Shown here: positions 7,768-16,026 of the stretch, piece by piece
How positions within the stretch are numbered: position 1 is the stretch's first letter
How the letters are laid out: every line of letters starts with the position of its first letter
Assembly (NCBI GenBank): GCA_039922435.1
Contig: JBDTES010000006.1
Span: 1 to 45,590, forward strand
Length of the DNA: 45,590 bases
Reading direction: 5' to 3'
Origin: JBDTES01 sp039922435
Lineage (GTDB): Bacteria; Patescibacteriota; Saccharimonadia; Saccharimonadales; UBA4665
The notes under the pieces: generated by a model
Seen by the model: only the letters and a program-made list of their open reading frames with translations
What the model was told of the DNA's origin: nothing
Database searches by the model: none
Program-made: the position numbers and the translations under genes

Positions 7768-8428
7768 CTGATTCCAATTTGGTGACAGCCGTAGCATCGT
7801 TAATCAAGAATTCTCCAACCTGGGTGCGACGAAGGTCTGACATATAGGCACCGGTGTCAAGTTGTTTGCCGATATCTTCGACTAGAGAGCGGATATAGGT
7901 GCCACTACCAACTTCACTAGTAAATTTGATGTACGGATAGTCATAGATCGTCAGCTGACTTTTATAAATCATCACTGGTCGAGCTGCCAGCTCCACTTTT
8001 TGGCCGGCTCGAGCCAGTTTATAAGCCCGCTGGCCATTGATTTTCATAGCACTAAACGCCGGTGGCACCTGCATAATCTGGCCTCGGAAGCTGTTTAGAG
8101 CCTCTAGGACGGCCGTTCGGCTAGGTGTAGCCATTGATACTGCAACTTTTTCGCCTTCTTCGTCACCAGTACTACTAGTAAACCCCAGTTTCATAGTAAC
8201 TTCGTAGGTTTTATCATGCTTGCTTAGTTCAGCCGACCGTTTGGTATAGTCTTTGCCAACTAAAAGCACCAAAAGACCGGTTGCTAACGGGTCGAGTGTA
8301 CCGGTATGGCCCACTTTTGTGTTCTTTGGTTTCTTGCCATCATGGACCGCCACCAGCTTGCGCACATAATTTACGACGTCAAATGAGGTCCAGCCCTTTG
8401 GCTTATCAACTAGAAGTATTCCCTGCAT
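7739..8428 (-). CDS. truB: tRNA pseudouridine(55) synthase
   Basis: 229 residues; makes pseudouridine 55 in the T-loop of tRNAs. N-terminus GILLVDKPKGWTSFDVVN and the catalytic block GHTGTLDPLATGLLVL (catalytic Asp in TLDP, about residue 47) are intact; RAYKLARAGQKVEL and GTYIRSLVEDIG follow. It ends soon after this core and lacks the C-terminal PUA domain of longer homologues. AAGGA lies 6 bases before the ATG. The first 14 codons are duplicated upstream at 8535-8576. It lies downstream of a DHH-like gene, an order common in bacteria (nrnA-truB), with rbfA absent. Confidence 0.95.
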   Translation of the reverse strand: MQGILLVDKPKGWTSFDVVNYVRKLVAVHDGKKPKNTKVGHTGTLDPLATGLLVLLVGKDYTKRSAELSKHDKTYEVTMKLGFTSSTGDEEGEKVAVSMATPSRTAVLEALNSFRGQIMQVPPAFSAMKINGQRAYKLARAGQKVELAARPVMIYKSQLTIYDYPYIKFTSEVGSGTYIRSLVEDIGKQLDTGAYMSDLRRTQVGEFLINDATAVTKLESASNLLLRQL

Positions 8429-8534
8429 TAGGATTCCTTCTCCAAAGTGAAAAGAGCAGCCGGAGACGACGGATTCACTCCGTCGCCCCGCGCGATGAGA
8501 AAAACCGCTAGGTTTGTCTCATACATTAGACGAA

Positions 8535-8576
8535 GTCCAGCCCTTTGGCTTATCAACTAGAAGTATTCCCTGCATT
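8535..8576 (-). pseudogene. Duplicated 5' fragment of truB
   Basis: 42 bases identical to truB positions 8388-8429, 147 bases apart (49 codons). The duplicate keeps the truB ATG and reads MQGILLVDKPKGWTSSNV before a TGA. The 105 bases between the copies hold a GACGGA/TCCGTC hairpin near 8474-8490 and no open gene. It lies in the 180-base gap between the DHH-like gene and truB. It may be a local duplication, the scar of an insertion, or a short leader peptide; an assembly error cannot be excluded from sequence alone. Confidence 0.75.
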
Positions 8577-8608
8577 GACTACAGGATACCACGGGTCCGC
8601 TGACGAGT

Positions 8609-10360
8609 TTATTGGGGAATAAAAGGCGGGGCTACTGGCGGGATTCTATCACCAGGGTCATTAGACTGATTACTATTTGACTGATCCGGCTGGGCCGGTA
8701 GCGTAAATGAACTCGGTGGAGGCATCGGCATAGTCATAGTCTGATCAGCTGGTGAGTTTTTACTACCCGGAACGTCCTCACTAAACCCCGGGTTAGCAGG
8801 ACCAGCTGGGATATTCGGGTTACTATGCAAATCTTCACCAAGTGGCTGTGAGCCAACTGCTTCGACAGGCTCTAGCTTGGGATTTGGAGTATTTCTAAAA
8901 ATCTCGTCAACCTTGTCACGCGCCTGACCAACATCGTCAACTTGTGGCGAATCTGTCGATTGATCTCCGTGAGCATGAACAGCTTCCTCTATCTCATCCA
9001 ATGTTTCGTTTGGCGCAATTTTAGCAGGTGAAGCTAAATCATTGTATTTAAGCCCTTCAGCCTGACCAGAAGAAGGCTTATCGTGGCTAAGGATTGGCAT
9101 ATCATTAACTGAGGGTAGCGTCAGCTCCTCGCTTGAGGGATCCGAACCTTCTCCCTCGCTATTAGCGTCAAATTGTCCAGCCGAGGACGGCGAATCTGCC
9201 AAACGCTGGCGCTCGTGATCCTTATCGGGTTCAATAGGGGCACCACTACTAGATTGGTCACCTCCAAGAGAGCCGCCATGGACACCAGCAATCTCAGGGG
9301 CTTTACTGCCATCCTCTAAATTATGTAATCGACCCTCTGCGTCAACGTGAATCTGTGGTTGGCGATTGCCCGTCCCCTGATCTTCTGGTACATAAGCAGG
9401 CATCGGTGGTTTTGGTGGAACTGGTTGAGCAGCCTGCTCAACCAGCTTTGGTTCATTATCCTTACCCTGAGACTCACCAGGGTGGTTAATTTCTAGGGTA
9501 CCAACTTCCTTTTCAGGCACAGGTGTAGTCACTGGCATAGGCATAAGCGCAGGAGCCGACGCCTTATCTTCGGCCTTATCTACCATCGGAGGCTCCGGTT
9601 TAGGCGGCAATTCGGCCGGAGCCGATAGCTCATTAGCAATCAGTTGCTGGTTAGCGCCAGCCGCCATTAATTCGGCGCTGATACTCATAGTTTTCGGGCT
9701 AGTTTTATCATTACTAAATCGCTCGGTAGCAGCCACTATACCTGTTAGCAGAGCCGTAGAAACCTGATCATCGAGAGCCGTCTTATCAAGCGTATCGGTT
9801 AGCCTAACTACCAGCTCTGATAGGCTACTGGCTGATGAATCGGTCCAATTTATGCTACCCAGATTACCATTTTCGATTAAATTAATACTAGCCACCGTAG
9901 CATCGTGCAGAATTCGACCATGCGACGTAATTGCCTGATCAAGTTGAGCCTGTTCATGCACACCCAGCGCCACGACTACATCAACATTAAAATCACCCTG
10001 ACTGAAATCTAGATCTTCCTCAGATATCGATGTCCGATACGGTGTTATAAAAATCTTAACGACTTTATCCTCGACTTTATAACGCAACTTATCGGCCTTC
10101 GATTTATCGAGTGCAATTATAAAATCACGCAAGCTATCTGTATTAACCTTAAGTGTCTTTTCGGGCTTCAAAAAGTCGATAGTCGACGGTACTGTACCGC
10201 TAAAAACAGCCGTGGCATGTTTACCCATGTGATTAAGTATCAGAGTTAGACCAATACAGGCCGCCAATTGGTCAACCGAAGGGTCATTACTAACGGTCAC
10301 TAATATATTATTAGCTTGTGTTAGACGGTCAGTTAGCTGTTGCTGGGGGTTCTGATCCAT
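8609..10360 (-). CDS. DHH-phosphoesterase-like protein with degenerate active site and long acidic Pro-rich tail
   Basis: 583 residues. Residues ~1-240 resemble the DHH/NrnA fold (ILVTVSNDPSVDQLAACIGL matches the first motif region, FNVDVVVALGVHEQAQLD the second, ILHDATVASINLI the third), but the Asp/His metal ligands of active enzymes (a DGDAxGS-like motif, the following Asp, and DHH itself) are missing. Residues ~245-583 are low complexity, rich in Pro, Glu, Asp, Ser and Gln, and probably disordered. Its place before truB matches nrnA-truB order. It is therefore probably a binding or scaffold protein, not a nanoRNase. An A/T-rich -10-like TATACA lies ~30 bases before the ATG; no Shine-Dalgarno is seen. 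Confidence 0.75.
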   Translation of the reverse strand: MDQNPQQQLTDRLTQANNILVTVSNDPSVDQLAACIGLTLILNHMGKHATAVFSGTVPSTIDFLKPEKTLKVNTDSLRDFIIALDKSKADKLRYKVEDKVVKIFITPYRTSISEEDLDFSQGDFNVDVVVALGVHEQAQLDQAITSHGRILHDATVASINLIENGNLGSINWTDSSASSLSELVVRLTDTLDKTALDDQVSTALLTGIVAATERFSNDKTSPKTMSISAELMAAGANQQLIANELSAPAELPPKPEPPMVDKAEDKASAPALMPMPVTTPVPEKEVGTLEINHPGESQGKDNEPKLVEQAAQPVPPKPPMPAYVPEDQGTGNRQPQIHVDAEGRLHNLEDGSKAPEIAGVHGGSLGGDQSSSGAPIEPDKDHERQRLADSPSSAGQFDANSEGEGSDPSSEELTLPSVNDMPILSHDKPSSGQAEGLKYNDLASPAKIAPNETLDEIEEAVHAHGDQSTDSPQVDDVGQARDKVDEIFRNTPNPKLEPVEAVGSQPLGEDLHSNPNIPAGPANPGFSEDVPGSKNSPADQTMTMPMPPPSSFTLPAQPDQSNSNQSNDPGDRIPPVAPPFIPQ

Positions 10361-10442
10361 TTTTTTGTTTTACGCTTTCGCTTATTTTGTATAAATGGTA
10401 GCACATAACGCTACCCTTGTCGAGCACTTTAGAGCGCCCCTC

Positions 10443-10471
10443 TTTACAAACTTCGGCCATATCGTTATAGT
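10443..10471 (+). promoter_or_regulatory. Promoter of rpsT
   Basis: -35 TTTACA (10443-10448), 17-base spacer, -10 TATAGT (10466-10471). The predicted start lies ~30 bases before the S20 ATG, and the leader carries AAGGA at 10496-10500. A further TATAAC at 10486-10491 could be a second -10. Confidence 0.6.
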
Positions 10472-10510
10472 TTGTGGTATTAACAATATAACCTTAAGGA
10501 TCACAATAAA

Positions 10511-10942
10511 ATGCCACTGATTAAGTCAGCCAAAAAACGCGTGAAAACCGCCCACAAGGCTACTGTGCGCAACGCCAAAACTAAGCGTTCTCTAAAGAGT
10601 GCCGTAAAGCTATTTAGTGCAGCTCTAAAATCTTCAGACAAAAAGAAAGCTGTAAAAGCCCTCGATAAAGCCAAAAGTGAGCTCGATAAAGCCGCTAAAA
10701 AAGGCGTAATGCACAAGAACAAAGTCGCCCGCAAAAAGCGTCAGCTGGCCAGAAATGCTAAAGCTGCGGCTGGTGTTACCAAAACTGCCGCTCCAAAAAC
10801 TAAAGTCGTCAAAAAGCCAGCCGTAAAGAAGGCTGCTCCTAAAAAAGTTGCCACCAAAAAATCGGTAACCAAAAAAGCTGCTGTAAAAAAGCCAGCTACT
10901 AAGAAGCCTGCTGCCAAGAAATCTCCCGCTAAGAAGAAATAG
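10511..10942 (+). CDS. rpsT: 30S ribosomal protein S20 with histone H1-like tail
   Basis: Residues 1-~88 are a normal S20 (MPLIKSAKKRVKTAHKATVRN ... MHKNKVARKKRQLARNAKA), a 16S rRNA-binding protein. Residues ~89-143 form a tail made almost only of Lys, Ala, Pro, Val and Thr, with repeated KKPA, KKAA and TKK units and no acidic residue, like the C-terminal domain of histone H1 or bacterial H1-like proteins. The tail makes the protein 1.6 times the usual length and probably binds nucleic acid non-specifically. A promoter lies upstream and a strong terminator directly downstream, so it is monocistronic. Confidence 0.93.
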   Translation: MPLIKSAKKRVKTAHKATVRNAKTKRSLKSAVKLFSAALKSSDKKKAVKALDKAKSELDKAAKKGVMHKNKVARKKRQLARNAKAAAGVTKTAAPKTKVVKKPAVKKAAPKKVATKKSVTKKAAVKKPATKKPAAKKSPAKKK

Positions 10943-10960
10943 CTGATCTTTAGGGCCAAC

Positions 10961-10996
10961 AAATCACCCGTGTCTAATCTAGGCCGGGTGATTTTT
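10961..10996 (+). terminator. Rho-independent terminator of rpsT
   Basis: Stem AAATCACCCG (10961-10970) / CGGGTGATTT (10985-10994) with a 14-base loop, followed by a T-rich run. It may also work for holA, which converges from the other side. Confidence 0.85.
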
Positions 10997-11067
10997 ATAT
11001 TTGAGGCTCTGGCAGAGCACTTGCTGAAAGCGAACCAATAATCTGAGGGTCAAACACAAGCAACATT

Positions 11068-11988
11068 TTATGAGTTCAGGCTAAGCAGATAGTAGCGGAC
11101 AACCTCGTCGGCTATAAGTGCTTCACTTTTTAGGCGGACATCGAATTGGCGTAGTTCTGATACCATTTTTTTGAGTTGTGCGAGCGAGATATTACGAGCT
11201 AGGCCTTGGGTCTTACGAACGGTAAATGGGCTAAGCTTGGCTTCGTGGGCGATATCATCGGCGCTACGTTTGCCAGCTGTCTTAACTAACGCCAATATAT
11301 ACAGCTGCCAAATAATCATAGCTATAATCTTTTGCGGCTCCTGTCTGAGGGTTCGCTGTTCACTATAAAGTTCTAGGGCTCTTTTAGAATTCCCGGCAAA
11401 AGCGGCATCTAACAGCTCAAAAATGCTACTTTGAGGAGCAGATTCAGTTAGTAGCTCAATACTAGGGCAGTCGATCTTAGTATTATAGTTCAGTAATTTG
11501 TCGATTTCGTGCTGCAGAGTCAGCTGGTTTTGGCCGACTCGCTCAATTATAAACCTAGCATCCGTAGAGTTGAGTGAGCCACCCTGACTAGCTGCATAAT
11601 CAACTAAAAAATGAGTTAGACCATTGGCATCCAGCGTGGTAAATTCACGGAATTCAGTTAGCTTTTTTAAAGCTTTATAATAAGCCAACCGCTTATCGAG
11701 CTTGGGCTCAACTAATATAACATTACTAGATTCGGCCACGTCGCCAATTATTGTTTCGAATTTTTCGGTAAATTCTTTGTTTGCACCAGGGCTCCTCAAG
11801 ACTACCATCTTCTGGCTGGACAAAAATGGCACGGCTTGGACTGCTTCGTGGATTCGTTCAAAGCTAACTTCTTCGCCGTCCAGTCGCTCTAGCGCTATAT
11901 CAGTGTGTTCAGTCACAAACTCAGAGGTCAGTCGCTTAAGTTCTTGACCACGAAGTACATCATTATCCCCGGCTAGCGTAACAATCAT
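11068..11988 (-). CDS. holA: DNA polymerase III subunit delta
   Basis: 306 residues, close to family length; the clamp-loader subunit that opens the sliding clamp. Family features: N-terminal MIVTLAGDNDVLRGQEL, VVLRSPG after the first strand-helix unit, the middle ERVGQNQLTLQHEIDKLLNY block, SIFELLDAAFAGNSKRAL, and the C-terminal collar domain ending RLKSEALIADEVVRYYLL. TATAAT lies 11996-12001, 7 bases before the ATG, so the transcript is probably leaderless. Divergent from the trehalose gene, converging on rpsT. Confidence 0.9.
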   Translation of the reverse strand: MIVTLAGDNDVLRGQELKRLTSEFVTEHTDIALERLDGEEVSFERIHEAVQAVPFLSSQKMVVLRSPGANKEFTEKFETIIGDVAESSNVILVEPKLDKRLAYYKALKKLTEFREFTTLDANGLTHFLVDYAASQGGSLNSTDARFIIERVGQNQLTLQHEIDKLLNYNTKIDCPSIELLTESAPQSSIFELLDAAFAGNSKRALELYSEQRTLRQEPQKIIAMIIWQLYILALVKTAGKRSADDIAHEAKLSPFTVRKTQGLARNISLAQLKKMVSELRQFDVRLKSEALIADEVVRYYLLSLNS

Positions 11989-12055
11989 GCTTCCAATTAT
12001 AGCTGATAGCCCGAAAGATTAATTTTGTTTTCAGCTCAGCTGTGATACAAGTTAG

Positions 12056-14242
12056 ATGATGGCTAGATTAATAATAGTATCCAACCGCTTACCAGTTAGC
12101 GTAAAAAAGGTAACCGGTAAGCTGGAATTCTACCCAAGTATCGGCGGGCTAGCTACCGGTTTAGCCTCGTACACTAAACACCCTGGTACTAAATGGATTG
12201 GTTGGCCAGGTATCGCTAGCGAAGATTTGACCGAAACTGACAAATTAGCTATCAGTCGAGGGCTCAAAAAGTATCGTTGCTATCCAGTTTTCCTCACCAA
12301 GAAACAGCTCGAAGATTATTATAACGGCTACAGTAACGGCATTCTGTGGCCACTGTTCCACGGTGTGCCGATCGCCGAATCAGTTCGTCAAAATCAAGCA
12401 AAATTATGGCTAGCCTACAAGCGTGTTAATACAATCTTTGCTGATGAAGTTTTGGCTCTGAGCCCAGAAAGATCAACCATTTGGATCCACGACTACCAAT
12501 TGCTGCTGGTACCAGAAATACTACGTTTACAGCGAACCCGCGACCAAATTGGCTTTTTCTTACACATACCTTTCCCGGAGTCCAAGCCTTTTTCTAAACT
12601 ACCAGAAAGCCAAGACCTTATAGCTGGTCTCCTAGGCGCTAATCTGATAGGTTTCCATACTGAAAATTACGTCGATAACTTTCTAGACTGTATCTCGGCA
12701 AACGACAATTGGCTGGTTGAGCATCACAAAGTCATCTTACCAAACCGTGTCGTAAGGGTTACGGACTTCCCAATGGGTATAGATTACGGTAAATATGTGC
12801 GGGCCAATCGCTCGGTCGCTGTTAAGAAGGAGCTACTAAAATTACGAGCCAAATACAGTGGTCGCAAAGTTATTCTGACAGTCGATCGATTGGACCCAAC
12901 TAAAGGACTAGTTGAACGGGCCGAGGCTTACCGAGAATTTCTAGTCCAAAACCCTAAGCTACGCGGCAAAGTAGTATTAGTAATGTTAGCTGTACCGTCT
13001 CGGTCCGAGATTGACGAGTATAAACGGCTTAAGTCCAAACTAGAAACGCTCATCAAAGACATAAATAAGCAGTTTGGGACGGCTTTGTGGCGTCCAATCG
13101 ACTATATGTATACATCGCTACCTTTCGAGAAAGTAACTGCCCTCTATCAACGAGCCAACGTGGCTTTTATCGCTCCCTTGCGCGATGGCATGAATCTGGT
13201 GGCAAAAGAGTTCATTGCTTCCAAATCAGGTAAAGACGGCGTTTTGATACTCAGTAACACAGCTGGTGCAGCTCAAGAGTTAACAGAGGCGATTCTAGTT
13301 GACCCCAAACGGCCTGCTTCGCTAGTCAGCGGCCTACAGAAAGCCCTCGGTATGCCTCGCACGGAGTTAGCTGCCCGACTAAGGCCAATGCAGAAACATT
13401 TATCTGAAGCTACTGTTCAAAAGTGGGCCAAAGACTTTGTCGGCTCGCTAAATTATACCCAGACCCGCCAACTAAGCGAAAAAATTACCGTCCAATTGAT
13501 TCAAGATTTTAACCAATCCAAAAAGCGTTTATTACTACTCGATTACGACGGTGTTTTAGTTGGATTTAAGGATGACCCAGAAAAAGCCATTTTGCCCAAT
13601 CCTGTCAAAAGATCCATACGATTATTGGCTAATATGCCTCGTACAACCATAGTTATTGTTAGCGGCCGTCGAAAGGTCGACTTAGCTACCTGGTTCCATG
13701 GTATGCCCGTAAACCTATCAGCCGAACACGGTGCCTTCTGGCGCGAGACCGGTGAGACACGCTGGCAGAAAGCCGATGATACACCTAAAACGGATTGGAG
13801 GGCCGATATAAAGCCAATTCTCGATAAATATACCACCCTGACACCTGGCGCCTTCGTAGAACAGAAATCTACTGCACTGGTCTGGCACTATCGCACCGCT
13901 CAACCCTATGCTGCTCAAAAGAATTTAGTTATATTGAAGCGTTTACTGAAACCCCTAGCTACACCACTTAAGCTACTGGTTAAACAAGGTAATATGATCC
14001 TAGAAATCAAACCAGCAAATACAAATAAAGGAATTGCGGTGTCTAAATGGCTCAAATCCAAGCCAGATTTTATACTTTGTATAGGTGATGATTACACCGA
14101 CGAAGACATGTTTGCCGTTTTGCTCGATACTAGCTACTCCGTAAAAGTTGGCCGAGGCCGCAGCTTAGCTCGTTTTAGGTTAAAGAATTCTATGGAAGTT
14201 CGCACGCTACTAAACCGGCTGTCCCAAGATCAAAAACAATAA
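12056..14242 (+). CDS. Bifunctional trehalose-6-phosphate synthase/phosphatase
   Basis: 728 residues, fusion of a GT20 OtsA-like synthase (residues 1-~470) and a HAD-type OtsB-like phosphatase (~480-728); makes trehalose from UDP-glucose and glucose-6-phosphate. Synthase marks: IIVSNRLPVSV, NGYSNGILWPLFH, IWIHDYQLLLVPEIL, FFLHIPFPES, DRLDPTKGL and PLRDGMNLVAKEF. Phosphatase marks: LLLDYDGVLVGF (nucleophile and acid Asp), VSGRRKVDL, SAEHGAFWR and CIGDDYTDEDMF. Start is one of two adjacent ATGs (12056 or 12059); a weak -10-like GATACA lies 6 bases before the first. Ends 4 bases before the mutM stop on the other strand. In a reduced genome, trehalose points to stress protection or a glycan precursor. 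Confidence 0.95.
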   Translation: MMARLIIVSNRLPVSVKKVTGKLEFYPSIGGLATGLASYTKHPGTKWIGWPGIASEDLTETDKLAISRGLKKYRCYPVFLTKKQLEDYYNGYSNGILWPLFHGVPIAESVRQNQAKLWLAYKRVNTIFADEVLALSPERSTIWIHDYQLLLVPEILRLQRTRDQIGFFLHIPFPESKPFSKLPESQDLIAGLLGANLIGFHTENYVDNFLDCISANDNWLVEHHKVILPNRVVRVTDFPMGIDYGKYVRANRSVAVKKELLKLRAKYSGRKVILTVDRLDPTKGLVERAEAYREFLVQNPKLRGKVVLVMLAVPSRSEIDEYKRLKSKLETLIKDINKQFGTALWRPIDYMYTSLPFEKVTALYQRANVAFIAPLRDGMNLVAKEFIASKSGKDGVLILSNTAGAAQELTEAILVDPKRPASLVSGLQKALGMPRTELAARLRPMQKHLSEATVQKWAKDFVGSLNYTQTRQLSEKITVQLIQDFNQSKKRLLLLDYDGVLVGFKDDPEKAILPNPVKRSIRLLANMPRTTIVIVSGRRKVDLATWFHGMPVNLSAEHGAFWRETGETRWQKADDTPKTDWRADIKPILDKYTTLTPGAFVEQKSTALVWHYRTAQPYAAQKNLVILKRLLKPLATPLKLLVKQGNMILEIKPANTNKGIAVSKWLKSKPDFILCIGDDYTDEDMFAVLLDTSYSVKVGRGRSLARFRLKNSMEVRTLLNRLSQDQKQ

Positions 14243-14246
14243 ACTT

Positions 14247-15116
14247 CTAGACTAGCTTCTGATCGTGTGGGCAAATATGGGTTCCGCGACCAGCCACTCG
14301 CAGCTTGATAATAGTGTTACCGCAACGTGGGCAAGGCAGGCCTTCGCGCCGATACACTCTGGCAAAATCCATGTAGCTGCCCTTTTTGCCCTCAGCATTT
14401 ACATAGTTTCGATTAGATGAGCCACCCTTTTGAATAGAAAAATCTAAAATATAGCGAATCTCTTTAAAAAGTTTAGCTATTTTGGGGCGTAATAAGTCTC
14501 TCACTAGCGTTGCGGGGTGAATCTGGGCGCCCCACAAACTCTCGTCGGCATAGATATTGCCGATACCAGCCAGGACTGTTTGGTCTAAAATCGCAGCCTT
14601 GATAGTAGTATTTTTGCGACGCTGCAAGCGGTCGAATAAAATAGCGGCAGTAAAGCCATCTTCAAGTGGCTCCGGGCCAACCTTGCGCATAAAATCAATG
14701 TTTGGTATCTCGACCGTCGGCATTAAACGCACCCAGCCAAATTTCCGTTGATCGTTAAAAAATAACTTGCTGCCATCGGTAAACGTAAACTCAACCCTAG
14801 TTGATTTGTCTGGCAAAGCCGCAGCCAGGCTGTCGTTTGGATGCCCTCCACCGAACCGTTCATTGCCGACAAAAACTAGCTGTCCAGTCATTTTCAAATG
14901 AATAAGTAGAGAATATTCGCTAGATAGATTGATTATCAGCACTTTAGCCCGACGTCTAACCACAGCTACGCTGGCACCAATTAAGAACCCAGCCACATCG
15001 GTTTCAGCGTTCGGGAAGCTCTTAGGATTATTATGTGTAACCGTTTTGAAAGTTCTGCCAGGCAGTAACCGATTCAAACCAGTCCGGATTGTTTCAACCT
15101 CAGGTAGTTCTGGCAT
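14247..15116 (-). CDS. mutM: Formamidopyrimidine-DNA glycosylase
   Basis: 289 residues. Removes 8-oxoguanine and formamidopyrimidines, with AP-lyase activity. PELPEVETIRTGL at the N-terminus gives the catalytic Pro2 and Glu3, fixing the start. LIHLKMTGQLVF carries the conserved Lys, GIGNIYADESLWGAQIHP the helix-two-turns-helix. The C-terminal zinc finger normally has four cysteines; here the first pair is CPRC but the last reads ICPHDQ, so the fourth ligand is Asp or a nearby His. TACAAT at 15123-15128 is 6 bases before the ATG and there is no Shine-Dalgarno: a leaderless start with no uncertainty in start position. Confidence 0.96.
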   Translation of the reverse strand: MPELPEVETIRTGLNRLLPGRTFKTVTHNNPKSFPNAETDVAGFLIGASVAVVRRRAKVLIINLSSEYSLLIHLKMTGQLVFVGNERFGGGHPNDSLAAALPDKSTRVEFTFTDGSKLFFNDQRKFGWVRLMPTVEIPNIDFMRKVGPEPLEDGFTAAILFDRLQRRKNTTIKAAILDQTVLAGIGNIYADESLWGAQIHPATLVRDLLRPKIAKLFKEIRYILDFSIQKGGSSNRNYVNAEGKKGSYMDFARVYRREGLPCPRCGNTIIKLRVAGRGTHICPHDQKLV

Positions 15117-15130
15117 ACTTTTATTGTAGC

Positions 15131-15631
15131 CTAGTTATGTTTCTTAAACGACGCAACTGTCATAAGTGCTTCGAATACCACCCGCCTAGCTAGCCTTTCG
15201 GTCACACTAGGGGCAATCCGAGATAAAAGCTCGTTCACCGAACGGCGGAAACCGGGATACCTAGCAACCCTTCTCATAGCTGCTATGGCTATATCTGACT
15301 GTCGTCCCTCGAAAGCATGTGGTGCTGCATAAGTCAGGTCTGGCTCCTCAAGCGCCATCGATAAAGACGGAGGAATCGTGGCTTCTAGATCTAGACAATC
15401 AGTAGGTATAGCTCGACTCTCTGCATAAAAACTCATATCTGGATAACTAGCCGACGGTAGTGCCCTGGCTAAGGCAAATTTCTGCCAGGCTAGAGCATTG
15501 TCATGAGCTGAGTCAATTTCTGATTTCGAGAAGTGAGCAGCTAGCAGCGGTAAAACTCTATCATTATCCATTGATTGAACAAACAGTGTGGCATCTGAAA
15601 ATGTTTCGGGCGGTGATAATGAGTGCGTCAT
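15131..15631 (-). CDS. Hypothetical protein, 166 aa
   Basis: Not recognised; Ala/Leu/Ser-rich, mostly helical, no membrane segment or signal. Two starts are possible: ATG 15652 (173 aa) and ATG 15631 (166 aa, MTHSLSPPETFSD). A TTGACA/TATACT promoter predicts transcription to begin at about 15650, inside the first ATG, so the second is preferred. It ends just before mutM on the same strand. Confidence 0.55.
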   Translation of the reverse strand: MTHSLSPPETFSDATLFVQSMDNDRVLPLLAAHFSKSEIDSAHDNALAWQKFALARALPSASYPDMSFYAESRAIPTDCLDLEATIPPSLSMALEEPDLTYAAPHAFEGRQSDIAIAAMRRVARYPGFRRSVNELLSRIAPSVTERLARRVVFEALMTVASFKKHN

Positions 15632-15656
15632 GTCTTTATTTATGGTTAGCATAACT

Positions 15657-15683
15657 AGTATATACCCGCCTGTAAAGTGTCAA
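15657..15683 (-). promoter_or_regulatory. Promoter of the 166-aa hypothetical gene
   Basis: -35 TTGACA (15678-15683) and -10 TATACT (15657-15662) on the minus strand with a 15-base spacer, short compared with the usual 17. A perfect TTGACA with 15-base spacing also occurs at 36709-36735 and 41336-41362. Confidence 0.5.
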
Positions 15684-15744
15684 CAATTCAGAGAAAGAAT
15701 GGAGCGTTGTTTTAATCCGCAAGACAAGCTGCCATACTAGAAAC

Positions 15745-15984
15745 ATGGCTGATTCCTTAAATGACCTCCTATCTAACCGCGACTTCGATGAACCATTAGA
15801 AGTCCGAGCAATCAAAGATTTCGTTCAACGATATTTTAAAGTAGAAGTCGGCGTAGCTGTCCAACCAAGAATGATAATTGTTACCACTAAAAGCGCTGCC
15901 CTAGCTGGCCAGTTGCGGATGAGCTTACCAAAGTTACAAGCGGCCGCCGAAACCGATAAACGTATAATGCTCCGCATCGGCTAA
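15745..15984 (+). CDS. DciA-like (DUF721) domain protein, short form
   Basis: 79 residues. MIIVTTKSAALAGQLRMSLPKL followed by RIMLRIG matches the KH-like C-terminal part of DUF721/DciA, the protein that helps load the replicative helicase in bacteria without DnaC. The N-terminal third (LEVRAIKDFVQRYFKVEVGV) fits too, but the family's disordered tail is absent. CATACT lies 6 bases before the ATG with no Shine-Dalgarno, a likely leaderless start. The function is inferred from weak similarity only. Confidence 0.55.
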   Translation: MADSLNDLLSNRDFDEPLEVRAIKDFVQRYFKVEVGVAVQPRMIIVTTKSAALAGQLRMSLPKLQAAAETDKRIMLRIG

Positions 15985-16026
15985 CTAAGGCAAAAGCAAC
16001 ACGAATATCATACTATTTAACAATTA

